Shown here: positions 25,201 to 33,751 of the stretch, piece by piece
How positions within the stretch are numbered: position 1 is the first letter of the stretch
Layout: every line of letters starts with the position of its first letter
Assembly (NCBI GenBank): GCA_017302835.1
Contig: JAFLCC010000004.1
Location: forward strand, 62,001-126,000
Reading direction: 5' to 3'
DNA length: 64,000 bases
Origin: Deltaproteobacteria bacterium
GTDB taxonomy: Bacteria; Bdellovibrionota; Bdellovibrionia; Bdellovibrionales; Bdellovibrionaceae
The notes under the pieces: generated by a model
Seen by the model: only the letters and a program-made list of their open reading frames with translations
What the model was told of the DNA's origin: nothing
Databases searched by the model: none
Program-made: the position numbers and the translations under genes

Positions 25201-28200
25201 AATACTCTTCTTAGTTTCCGCTTCTTTATTCTTGACCCATTGCAATCTCCCTGGAACACAAAAAAAAGGTGACTCTGAAACAACTGTTAGCTCTTTTTAT
25301 GTGGAGTCTTTAAGTGGCGTCTATATTTCTGAATCATTTCTAGAAGAAATTTCGATACCAAAAGAAAGAACCTACACTTTTAAAGCCTGCCTCAAAGATT
25401 TGAAAAAAAGTAAGCCGGTGGTGAATCACCCTTTTCGTATTGAAGAAATTAATCAAGAAATTAAAACTGATTCTTCGGGGTGTTTAAATTGGACCGAAGC
25501 TATTACCTTTGAATTTTTATCTATGCCTACTTTCCTTAAAATGGATAGGAGCCTGACTTCCAAGGGTCTCCATACGGGAACAGAAGTTGTCAGTTTTGCC
25601 ATCAATCCTTGGGATATTGAATCTTATAAAGCGATTGTTGATTTATCCAAAAACAAAATGCCCTCGGTTGTTGAAGGAGAGGCTGTTAATGCCAAATTAA
25701 AAGGATTAAGTGAAAAAAATCTCTTTGATCTATGGGTTGAGGACGGCAGAATCTTTGTCAATGAAGAAAAATTAGGTGAAAGCGTCCAGTTGAAATATAA
25801 TTTATCTTTGCAACCCTTTATTAAATATAAAAAAACCTCTGGAGAAAACTCCAATTACAACCTTCAGTATGGAACTTTTAATGGAAAAATAGAGGTGATA
25901 CTCCGATACCATAACGGCGATTCGGATTCGAACGATTATAAAACGATTGCCTCAAAAAATATTCAGCAAGCTAAAATGGACAAGGGAATTCTCTCTTTTA
26001 GCGAGCTAATGGAATACTCTGCTCCCTTGTCTCGGGGTGATTTATTTATCCGCTTAAGCCTAAATACCCTTAAGAAGATCAATAATCTCAACGGCTTTGT
26101 CGGAATTTATCCTATTGGTGACTTTAGATCCTTAAGGAATAATCAATTTCTTAAGGTGAGCAATAGCCCTGATGTTATCAATGAAATCAATGCCAAGATT
26201 CCTTTATCAACTCCCATCCATCAGGGATCCCACAACGAACCCTTATCCTCCTCCGACAAGGATGCCAGCGCCAAGAATGCATCAAATGATAAGCAAACAG
26301 AAGCCGATGGAATCATCACCATGGATGTTTTAAACATTACGCCGCTGAATGCCAGCCAACATCCTGTATTTGAACGAGTTCGTAAATATAAAGTCACAGC
26401 CTGTTTTTCGAATAACTTAATTTCTTCGCCAGTCACTTTTCAAAAATTTAAAGTCTATGGATTTAGCACCGATGAAAATAAGCTGGGGGACCTAAAAGAA
26501 CCAAGCCAAAGCACTCAGAGAGGATGTATCTATTGGACGGATTCTGTGCAATACGATATGTATGAATGTCATCATTTTTTTAAGGGCTATGTTCAAATTG
26601 AAAACCCTCATTTTAATTTTAAATTAAAAAGATACTATTATGTCAATCCTTGGGATTGGTACTTAATTGGAACCGATGAAAAAGAAATTGATAACCCCAG
26701 CGTATTGGATACCTCTTGCGATAAAAAGAATCCCAAAAAATCTGAAATCATTTTAGATTCGGTTACTTTTACCCATCGAGGACAAACAAATGAAGATAAA
26801 ATAAATAGTCATTTAGAAATGGAAATTAGCCGCCATTTTAACATGACACTCAACCCTAAAGTTTCTGTACCTAGTGATCTTCAAGAAGACTACAATGCCC
26901 ACTCCAGCCCCCTTGCTAATGGGTTATACCTGCTAAGAATTGCTGTATTTAGCAATTTAAAGACTTCGGGAAAAGTTGAACTGATTGCCCATAAGGATAT
27001 TCCTGTCTTCAACAAGTCTGGCGTGATCAATACGAGCTTTGACTACTTCGTAAAAAACAAAAGGCTCCTTTACACAAACAATTCTGTTTTCTTACAATTA
27101 TTTCCTGTAAAACAAGATTTTTTTATCGCTCGAAATGATTACACCATTGAGCTTAAAGACCCCAATCAAAACCTAGAAGATACCATTGACTTAACTTCCC
27201 ACCTTTTGAGCCCCGTATACACCCAGGAAATCCCCCTAGAGGACGGTACGAAATCAGCTCTCTTAAAAAGTTTTTCTGGATCAGAGCTTATTAAACATCT
27301 AGGGGTTTCCTATAAAGACGAGAATAAAAATTTCAACCTGAATCAATATGTAAAAGATTTCAAAAATAAAAATGCCGAAGAACAGAATAAATTAAAAATC
27401 ACGAAACCCACTCCCGAACAAGTTGCTAGTTCCAGCGGATTGACTTTATTAACTTCACAAAGCAATCAAGACCTTCGCTTTATACAGGCTCTTTCAACCT
27501 CCATGGATAATCAAAAAATTTCTATTGATGAAACTTCAGCACGACAAATTTGTGACTATTGGTTTGATCACTTTTGGAAAGATAAATTTTCTTTAGGAGA
27601 AAGTATTTTAAAACTTGCCTGCCAAGATGCCGCCAAAAATAATATCAGATCCTTTTTTGATTTTGAGTATTTATTTATTATTAAAAATATCCGAGAATCA
27701 AGATACCTAGGTCCAGGAATCGAAAAAAATATTTCTCTCGCCTCTAGCTTTAGTTATTCAACTACGGTATCCAAATCAGCAACCACAACGGCTTTCCTGG
27801 CTGGAAAAGTGAGTGCGAGTGCTGGAATGGGGATTTTAAACGACTCCATCAGAGTCGGAGGTGGCATCGAAGGTGGAGGGCAGTTCTCCGTTGCCACCAC
27901 CAGTTCAAATTCTACGGATAACAGTACGAGCTTATCGGAATCTACCAGTCTCAAGGTAACCGAAAGTCAGTACAAAATTACTTCTGATGATTATCAAAAT
28001 TGCATTTCCATAAAACCAAATGTGGCTCTATTTTATAAATCAAATAAAAATTTTCTGTTGAAGCTATGGGATGGGGATCTGGACTATCGAACCTACCTGA
28101 CCTCATTTTTCAAGTCTGGAATTTCTGAAGATGAAAAAACTAAAATTGCTACTTCTGGAATTTTGGTTTGCCAGGATGAAAAGAAAACTAAACCCGTCAC

Positions 28201-28468
28201 TTTTGTCGAACAATATTTCTGGATTGAGCCAGCCCTCTCCACTAATGAAATGCAAGACGCCAAGGATGAACGGACTCGCATCTTTTCTGTCATGGTCCGG
28301 GGCCTTCAAGAATATTCCCGACTATTCTTTTTTCTAACAAACAAATGGACCTATCCAGCCAGCGAAAGCTTAGAAAAAGCTCAAAATGAGAAATTGTTTA
28401 ATAATTTGCTTTACCTAAACTCTTTTAAATCCTCGACCCCAGGGGTCTATATCTACAGGTCTCAATAA
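25187..28468 (+). CDS. Giant lipoprotein with duplicated module and pore-former-like segment
   Basis: Start set at ATG 25187, with GAGG 6 bases before it. Signal peptide MWPFKILFLVSASLFLTHC gives lipidated Cys19. Residues about 40-330 and 385-650 are two divergent copies of one module: each has a Cys strand (YTFKACLKD / YKVTACFSN), then GC(L/I)xWT(E/D), then NPWD (140-143 and 487-490), then a strand block (NGKIEVILRYHN / NGLYLLRIAVFSN). Residues about 849-930 are a Ser/Thr/Gly-rich stretch of alternating residues (SSFSYSTTVSKSATTT, glycines, then TTSSNSTDNSTSLSES), like the membrane-inserting hairpin of aerolysin-type beta-pore toxins. A mixed C-terminal domain follows. Family unknown to me. 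It is translationally coupled to the barrel protein upstream. A role in cell-surface contact or membrane attack is inference. Confidence 0.75.
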   Translation: MWPFKILFLVSASLFLTHCNLPGTQKKGDSETTVSSFYVESLSGVYISESFLEEISIPKERTYTFKACLKDLKKSKPVVNHPFRIEEINQEIKTDSSGCLNWTEAITFEFLSMPTFLKMDRSLTSKGLHTGTEVVSFAINPWDIESYKAIVDLSKNKMPSVVEGEAVNAKLKGLSEKNLFDLWVEDGRIFVNEEKLGESVQLKYNLSLQPFIKYKKTSGENSNYNLQYGTFNGKIEVILRYHNGDSDSNDYKTIASKNIQQAKMDKGILSFSELMEYSAPLSRGDLFIRLSLNTLKKINNLNGFVGIYPIGDFRSLRNNQFLKVSNSPDVINEINAKIPLSTPIHQGSHNEPLSSSDKDASAKNASNDKQTEADGIITMDVLNITPLNASQHPVFERVRKYKVTACFSNNLISSPVTFQKFKVYGFSTDENKLGDLKEPSQSTQRGCIYWTDSVQYDMYECHHFFKGYVQIENPHFNFKLKRYYYVNPWDWYLIGTDEKEIDNPSVLDTSCDKKNPKKSEIILDSVTFTHRGQTNEDKINSHLEMEISRHFNMTLNPKVSVPSDLQEDYNAHSSPLANGLYLLRIAVFSNLKTSGKVELIAHKDIPVFNKSGVINTSFDYFVKNKRLLYTNNSVFLQLFPVKQDFFIARNDYTIELKDPNQNLEDTIDLTSHLLSPVYTQEIPLEDGTKSALLKSFSGSELIKHLGVSYKDENKNFNLNQYVKDFKNKNAEEQNKLKITKPTPEQVASSSGLTLLTSQSNQDLRFIQALSTSMDNQKISIDETSARQICDYWFDHFWKDKFSLGESILKLACQDAAKNNIRSFFDFEYLFIIKNIRESRYLGPGIEKNISLASSFSYSTTVSKSATTTAFLAGKVSASAGMGILNDSIRVGGGIEGGGQFSVATTSSNSTDNSTSLSESTSLKVTESQYKITSDDYQNCISIKPNVALFYKSNKNFLLKLWDGDLDYRTYLTSFFKSGISEDEKTKIATSGILVCQDEKKTKPVTFVEQYFWIEPALSTNEMQDAKDERTRIFSVMVRGLQEYSRLFFFLTNKWTYPASESLEKAQNEKLFNNLLYLNSFKSSTPGVYIYRSQ

Positions 28469-28480
28469 GTTTTCATATTA

Positions 28481-28510
28481 ACATAATCCGCAACGAGTTG
28501 CGGATTATGT
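28481..28510 (+). terminator. Strong hairpin after the giant lipoprotein gene
   Basis: ACATAATCCGCAAC (28481-28494) pairs perfectly with GTTGCGGATTATGT (28497-28510) around a 2-base turn; the loop would open to four or more bases in practice. It starts 12 bases after the stop codon. TGTATTTATTT follows, a weak T-run. Convergent genes end on both sides, so it can serve both strands. Confidence 0.65.
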
Positions 28511-28541
28511 GTATTTATTTGCAACTAGCTGCGGATTATGT
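28490..28541. repeat. Direct repeat that duplicates the hairpin's 3' arm
   Basis: The 21 bases at 28490-28510 recur at 28521-28541 with two changes (G to T and T to C), a 31-base period. The second copy keeps TGCGGATTATGT and can pair with the same 5' arm (28481-28492), so two alternative hairpins are possible. Confidence 0.6.
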
Positions 28542-28554
28542 TGGCATGCGTTTT

Positions 28555-29640
28555 TTACAATATTTTTTCCACCAAATCTAAAACCGATTCAACAGAAATA
28601 CTTTTCATACATTCATGGGTTCCAAGGGGGCACTCTTTATGCCCGTGGGGACCGCAAGGACGACATTTTAGATTTTCATTTTCCATGACATACACTTCAT
28701 CTCCCCAAGGCCTGTATCCAAATTCCAACACCGTCGGTCCGAAAAAAGCAATGAGTTTGCGCTGGCAAACAGAAGCTAAATGAGAGGACGCACTGTCATT
28801 CCCGATGACCAGATCCGATTGGGAAATAATCAGTGCCGATTCATACACCGTCGTTTTCCCAGAGAGATTAAATACATTTGTTGTTTCCCTCAACTTTAAA
28901 AAAATGGAGTCACAAAGTCCTTCTTCTCCTGGAGCTCCCATAAGAAAAACAAAATATTTTTCTTTTAGCTTATTAATTAACAAATGATAGTTTTCTTTAC
29001 GCCATTTTTTGGTCTCCCAAACACTTCCTGGAAATACGCAAATCCATTTTTTAGTTTTGTCAGGAATTTCTAATTTCTTTTTTAAACTGAAATAGCTAAA
29101 ACTATCCGCCTTTATCGTTGCTGACAAATCTGAACTCGCCCAGGCTGGAATTTGAGATAATTTTTTTTCATTTTTTAAATAAAATTGATTTCTCTTTAAT
29201 TCTTGATTAATTTTTTCACCTAATTCTTTAGATAAAGGTGTTAACAATTGAAGCAACCGTAAGGGCTCCGGAAGAAGTTTGTTCCATGTAACCCTGTATT
29301 TATAAAAAAAGACATTATACCACTTTCTATACCCAATTTTTATTTTTGATTTGATCTTTAAAGAAAAAAAGAAACTTCTCAGGGATTGATGAGGACATAT
29401 TAGCAAATCATAATTTTGATTTACTAATATTTTTTCTACCTCTTGGTAGGAACGAGCGTCACCTTTTTTTATTTCATAAAATTTATCTATCAGCTTTGTT
29501 TTAAAAAAGAAATCCCCAATATGATTCCGACAAATCAAACTTATTTCTGAGTTGGGATAACGTTTTTTAATATTTAGCAAAAAAGGAATAGAAAGAAGCA
29601 AGTCTCCTAAAAATGCGGTGTGAAGAATCAATATTTTCAT
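28555..29640 (-). CDS. Lipopolysaccharide heptosyltransferase family protein (GT9)
   Basis: Typical GT9 architecture: N-terminal ILILHTAFLGDLLLSIPFL, a middle helical part, and the nucleotide-sugar half WICVFPGSVWETKKWRKENY, FLMGAPGEEGLCD, VIGNDSASSHLASVCQRKLIAFFGPT. The motif PGSVWETKKW closely resembles WaaF (heptosyltransferase II) PGSxWxTKRW. C-terminal Cys cluster CRPCGPHGHKEC then HEC. It probably adds a heptose to the LPS core in the cytoplasm. 109 bases separate it from the next GT9 gene upstream on the same strand. Confidence 0.88.
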   Translation of the reverse strand: MKILILHTAFLGDLLLSIPFLLNIKKRYPNSEISLICRNHIGDFFFKTKLIDKFYEIKKGDARSYQEVEKILVNQNYDLLICPHQSLRSFFFSLKIKSKIKIGYRKWYNVFFYKYRVTWNKLLPEPLRLLQLLTPLSKELGEKINQELKRNQFYLKNEKKLSQIPAWASSDLSATIKADSFSYFSLKKKLEIPDKTKKWICVFPGSVWETKKWRKENYHLLINKLKEKYFVFLMGAPGEEGLCDSIFLKLRETTNVFNLSGKTTVYESALIISQSDLVIGNDSASSHLASVCQRKLIAFFGPTVLEFGYRPWGDEVYVMENENLKCRPCGPHGHKECPLGTHECMKSISVESVLDLVEKIL

Positions 29641-29749
29641 AGCTTAGATGGATGTACCATAATTATTTAATTGTCTCAAAGTGATAAAAAATTTAATTCA
29701 AGTTTTATAACAAACTACAGCCTTCATCAATGTCGCGCTGAGTGAATTC

Positions 29750-30964
29750 TTAAATAAAGTCCTTCAAATTAATCTGGCTTTGAATCATCTCGATTGGAAC
29801 GGTTGAATTAAATGAAATCCCCTTTTCCAAAGCTTGAGTAAAATCCGAAATATTGACATGATCAAAACACATTCTTTCATGATCACATGATCTCCTCCAG
29901 CATGGAGAGCAAGATAAATAAGTCTTTATTTTAGAACCCTTTTGAAAGAGGTCAATTTCATGATCACAGGTTGGACCGAACCATGCAATGGTGTACTTGC
30001 TAAGAGCAATCGCCAAGTGCATCCCCAAAGAATCTCCAGAAATAACGATATCACAAGCTTGCACGCTGAGGATCCCATCTCTTAATCCCTTTGTTGATTC
30101 CGAAATAATGACATTCTTAGTTTGCGACAGCAACCGTAGCTTTTCATTTCTTTCTGTATCTTCAGCTCCTCCAAGAAGAACTACTTGAACTTCGCTTCTT
30201 TCGAAATTTTCCTCGATGGCTCTAATTAATTCCACGTGCTTTTCAACTGAAAGCTTTTTATAAGGAATTGTAGGGCTACAGCCCGTGTTGATACCAACGA
30301 TTATTTTTTTATTGTTTTTCAGCTTCCAAGAAGATTTTCTTGCCTTCGCTATTTCCAATTCTTCTTCTGTCAGGTGCAGCCAATAGGGTTCTTGTTGATA
30401 TTCAAAGCCCAATGATTCAAAAACAAGCTGCAACTCTGTTTTTTTATTTTCAAAAAACTTTTTATGGTTTGAAATTCCTATTTCCCAAATCTCTTGCGCT
30501 TCTGCATCCATGGGCAAGATCGCACCATTCAGTGGATTTGCCTTATATCCATGAATTCTTTTGGCATTTAATTGAGCAACGACGCCTGTCGCCTCCAGGG
30601 ATTTATCAATGACGTAAATGTCATCGAAAATGTAACTTTGGAGTTTTAAAAAATTTATAAAGTTTAAACTGAGCAAACTATCAATCGCTGGATGCCCTTG
30701 CAAGATAGGCAATACCGCCTCTGAGGTTAACCATATCAGATAGGAATCAGGTTCCTGTTTTTTTAGTTTTCTTAATAAAGCGGAGGATCTTACAACGCTT
30801 CCCAAGGCCCCTAAATGAACGATGAGAATATTTTTATTAATAATATTTTTTTCAGAACAAGAGTCGTCACAACGAGATATTTCATTATTTGAGTTTTTGG
30901 TACTTTGGGATCTTTTTCCGCAGGGTTTATAGCCATTAAAAAAACGACAATTTATCAACGCCAT
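29750..30964 (-). CDS. GT9 glycosyltransferase with N-terminal four-Cys motif
   Basis: Residues 1-40 carry CRFFNGYKPC and, after a Ser/Asn-rich gap, RCDDSCSE (Cys6, 15, 32, 36), which could bind a metal ion. The GT9 domain follows: ILIVHLGALGSVVRSSALLRKL, then VGINTGCSPTIPYKKLS, VVLLGGAEDTERN, and VISGDSLGMHLAIALSKYTIAWFGPTCDHE. Near the end is a second Cys group, CSPCWRRSCDHERMC. The substrate is unknown; the motif INTGCSPTIPYKKL differs from standard heptosyltransferases. It lies upstream of the other GT9 gene and 23 bases downstream of pyrF, so the three may be co-transcribed. Confidence 0.82.
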   Translation of the reverse strand: MALINCRFFNGYKPCGKRSQSTKNSNNEISRCDDSCSEKNIINKNILIVHLGALGSVVRSSALLRKLKKQEPDSYLIWLTSEAVLPILQGHPAIDSLLSLNFINFLKLQSYIFDDIYVIDKSLEATGVVAQLNAKRIHGYKANPLNGAILPMDAEAQEIWEIGISNHKKFFENKKTELQLVFESLGFEYQQEPYWLHLTEEELEIAKARKSSWKLKNNKKIIVGINTGCSPTIPYKKLSVEKHVELIRAIEENFERSEVQVVLLGGAEDTERNEKLRLLSQTKNVIISESTKGLRDGILSVQACDIVISGDSLGMHLAIALSKYTIAWFGPTCDHEIDLFQKGSKIKTYLSCSPCWRRSCDHERMCFDHVNISDFTQALEKGISFNSTVPIEMIQSQINLKDFI

Positions 30965-30987
30965 GAAGACATTGTATAAGCCGATTT

Positions 30988-31806
30988 TTAATTACCAAAA
31001 TACTTTCTCATAACTTGGACCATGGACTCAGCAACTAGCCTCGACTTCAGCTGGAAATCAAGGCCTTGGCCTGCGTAAAGGATGGCTCTTGATGAATTAA
31101 TCACCAAACCTCGCTGCTTCGAATTTAACCCCTGACTCAGAACCTGCTCGAGGTCTCCCCCTTGGGTTCCCACTCCAGGAACTAAAAATGGGACCTCGTC
31201 ACTGAGCGCCCTTATTTTTCCCAATACTTGAGGAGCCGTGGCACCCATAACAAGACCTAAATTATGATTTTCATTCCACTCGGTGACCGCTTTTTCAGCG
31301 ACCCAATGATATAACGGCTTTCCATCCATAATCCTATTTTGAAAATCTTCACTACTTTTGTTAGAGGTTTTACACAAAACAAAGACCCCTTTATCGTGAA
31401 ATTGTAAAAAAGGACGTATCGTATCACTTCCCATATAAGGGTTTACGGTCACCGCATCCGCTTGATACCTCACAAAACTTTCTTTAGCATAGTGAGTGGC
31501 CGTGGCATCAATATCACCGCGTTTGGAATCGAGAATCACTTGGATGTCTTTATAATTTTCTTTTATATAATTAATAGTCATTTCTAACTGATCTTCTGCA
31601 CCCTGTGAAGCATAGTAGGCAATTTGTGGTTTATAGGCACAAACCAAATCCTGGGTGGCATCAATAATCTCTTTATTAAAAGTAAAGAGCGCCTGTTTTT
31701 TCACTCTTAAAAAGGGAGGAATTTTTTCCAAATCAGTATCTAATCCAAGACACAAATAAGTTCTGTTTTTTTCAACAACTTTTTCTAAGTTTTTATAAAA
31801 CAACAT
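30988..31806 (-). CDS. pyrF: Orotidine 5'-phosphate decarboxylase, type 2
   Basis: Final step of UMP synthesis. The catalytic Asp-Lys-Asp block is VILDSKRGDIDATATHYA (D-x-K-x-x-D), preceded by YLCLGLDTDLEKIPPF, and the phosphate-binding end is PFLVPGVGTQGGDLEQ then GLVINSSRAILYAG. The LDSKRGDI pattern and 272-residue length identify the longer type 2 group, common in actinobacteria, myxobacteria and their relatives. AAGGAAG precedes the ATG by 6 bases. Divergent from the K+ channel gene with 52 bases between starts. Confidence 0.94.
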   Translation of the reverse strand: MLFYKNLEKVVEKNRTYLCLGLDTDLEKIPPFLRVKKQALFTFNKEIIDATQDLVCAYKPQIAYYASQGAEDQLEMTINYIKENYKDIQVILDSKRGDIDATATHYAKESFVRYQADAVTVNPYMGSDTIRPFLQFHDKGVFVLCKTSNKSSEDFQNRIMDGKPLYHWVAEKAVTEWNENHNLGLVMGATAPQVLGKIRALSDEVPFLVPGVGTQGGDLEQVLSQGLNSKQRGLVINSSRAILYAGQGLDFQLKSRLVAESMVQVMRKYFGN

Positions 31807-31858
31807 CGACCACTTCCTTCTTTACAAAGACTGTAGAATAAAGTCTAATTTTATTCAA

Positions 31859-33343
31859 ATGTCATTTCATCCTAACACGTCTTTAAAACAAATAGTTATC
31901 ATTTGCGGCTTTGGTCATATTGGCAAAAGTGTTTTAGATTTGTTGAAGCAATTTCATTTTGATATTTACGTTGTGACTATCACACCTATTGATCCCGATT
32001 TTATGAACGAGCATTCGAAAAATGTAAAATTCATTCTGGGGGATGCTCGAAATGATGAGACTTTAAAGAAAGCCTGTGTTCAAGACGCCTTTGCCATCTT
32101 TGCTTTAACAGACAAAGACTTAGTTAATCTATCCATAGCCATCGATGCCAAAAAACTAAACGATAAAATTCATATCGCGATACGAATGTTTGATTACGAG
32201 TTAGGCGAAAGTTTAAAAAAAGATTTAGGAATTCAAGAAATATTTTCGGCCACTCACTTAGCTGCCCCACACTTTATTCCAAATTCATACCCTCTACCTC
32301 GATTAGGCGAATTAGAGTTAAATGAGAAGACCTATTCGATCCTCCATGATTCTGGGAAATTAGTCTTCCAAGAAAATATCAAGACCCGCTCACCCCATTC
32401 ATGGCTAAATCTTTTTACTTTTTTTCACTACAGAACGACTTTTTCTTTTAAATTGATTTGGCTATTTTTTGTCTTCGTCTTATTTTTTAGCACCTACTTA
32501 ATTCACCAAAAAATGAATCTCAATCTATTAGATGCTTTCTATTTTACTGTGACCACCATCACCACCGTTGGCTATGGGGACTATAGCTTTGCGAAGGCCT
32601 CGAACTGGATGAAACTCTATGGCGTCTTTATGATGTTTTTTGGGACAGCCTTGCTTGCCTCTGTTTTTAGTTTGATCACAGATTTTATTCTTACTGAAAA
32701 ATTTAAGAATATTTTTGGTTTTTATGTTATTCCAAAGAAAATGCACCATGTCCTTATTGGTGCGGGTAATATTGGAACACGGATTGCTGAGATTTTAATT
32801 AAAAACGCAGAGCCCACTGTTGTTATCGAAAGTGATAAAACAGGTAAATTTTCGGAAGACATACGAAGGCAATTGGCCGTTGTCGAAGGGAATCCCAAAA
32901 ACTTTGAAACCTTACTTCAAGCCAATGTTCAAAAAGCCAAATCAATTATTTGTGTTACTGATAATGATGTGGACAATCTCAGCATCATTCAAAAATCAAA
33001 ATCAATGAATTCCCAAATACTGACAGAGGTCAGTATCTTCGATAAGGAAATGGCTATTAAATTAAAGAACTCTTTAAATGAGGACTCCATTATTTCATCC
33101 CCTTTAATTGCAGCTAATTACTTTGTTGCCTCTTTATTATTTGAGGGTGTTTTATTCGCCTCTACGTTTGAAAATTCAAACAAAAATTCAAATAATCATT
33201 CATTTATTATAATCTGCGATAAAGCCAAATTAAAAGAAAAGGTCCAATCAAATACCGGTCTTCTGAGCAAACGTTCCGATCTCAAACTCAATAATAGAGA
33301 CCTCCTTGTTATTGAGATCCCGATTGAGATCCCATTACCGTGA
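31859..33343 (+). CDS. Two-helix potassium channel with RCK (TrkA-N) domains on both sides
   Basis: Inner-membrane K+ channel. Residues 10 to about 135 form a Rossmann-type RCK domain (GFGHIG at 17-22, acidic strand end, LGDARN, ALTDKDLVN). Two membrane helices (about 195-217 and 251-272) flank the pore helix and filter TTVGYGDYS (filter residues 236-240). A second RCK domain follows (GAGNIG at 301-306, EGNPKN, VTDNDVDNL) with a short C-terminal part. Most bacterial channels of the MthK/Kch type carry RCK only after the pore; an N-terminal RCK is unusual. No Shine-Dalgarno is seen before ATG 31859. Together with kup at 1.2 kb it is the second K+ system here. Confidence 0.87.
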   Translation: MSFHPNTSLKQIVIICGFGHIGKSVLDLLKQFHFDIYVVTITPIDPDFMNEHSKNVKFILGDARNDETLKKACVQDAFAIFALTDKDLVNLSIAIDAKKLNDKIHIAIRMFDYELGESLKKDLGIQEIFSATHLAAPHFIPNSYPLPRLGELELNEKTYSILHDSGKLVFQENIKTRSPHSWLNLFTFFHYRTTFSFKLIWLFFVFVLFFSTYLIHQKMNLNLLDAFYFTVTTITTVGYGDYSFAKASNWMKLYGVFMMFFGTALLASVFSLITDFILTEKFKNIFGFYVIPKKMHHVLIGAGNIGTRIAEILIKNAEPTVVIESDKTGKFSEDIRRQLAVVEGNPKNFETLLQANVQKAKSIICVTDNDVDNLSIIQKSKSMNSQILTEVSIFDKEMAIKLKNSLNEDSIISSPLIAANYFVASLLFEGVLFASTFENSNKNSNNHSFIIICDKAKLKEKVQSNTGLLSKRSDLKLNNRDLLVIEIPIEIPLP

Positions 33344-33370
33344 CGTCTCCTATTCTAGGCCATCCAGAGT

Positions 33371-33697
33371 CTAGATATTCTTTTTCAAAAAATCTAAAAT
33401 AGCTTCTTTTGGTTGATTACCTACTAGTTGACCTACCTCAGTACCTGCTTTGAATAAAACCATAGCCGGGATCCCTCGCACCCCATATCGCGAAGGCGTA
33501 CTTTGATTCTCATCCACATTTACTTTTACAATTCTGACTTTTCCAGTCAACTCTGTCGCAATTTCTTCTAACTTAGGAGCCAGGGCTCGACAAGGACCAC
33601 ACCACTCTGCCCAGAAATCTACCAACACAGGAGTGTTAGATTTTAAGACTTCACCTTCAAAATTAGAATCTGTAACTGCTGATGTTCCTACTCCCAT
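33371..33697 (-). CDS. trxA: Thioredoxin
   Basis: Small disulfide oxidoreductase of the cytoplasm. Active site FWAEWCGPCRALAP with Cys33 and Cys36, the buried Asp27, cis-Pro in RGIPAMVLFKAG, and the length of 108 residues are all standard. AGGAGAG lies before the ATG. It is convergent with the K+ channel gene, 27 bases apart, and follows the pseudo-receiver gene on the same strand after 54 bases. Confidence 0.97.
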   Translation of the reverse strand: MGVGTSAVTDSNFEGEVLKSNTPVLVDFWAEWCGPCRALAPKLEEIATELTGKVRIVKVNVDENQSTPSRYGVRGIPAMVLFKAGTEVGQLVGNQPKEAILDFLKKNI

Positions 33698-33751
33698 ACA
33701 ACTCTCCTTTTTTTGAATAATATTTCCTAAAATAAGACGAAATTCAAGTAT

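Noticed and set aside
28093-28337. Several open frames of 66-68 codons overlapping the end of the giant lipoprotein gene on both strands
   Set aside because: They lie wholly within a well-supported gene, have no ribosome binding sites and no coherent protein pattern; they are by-products of its codon use.
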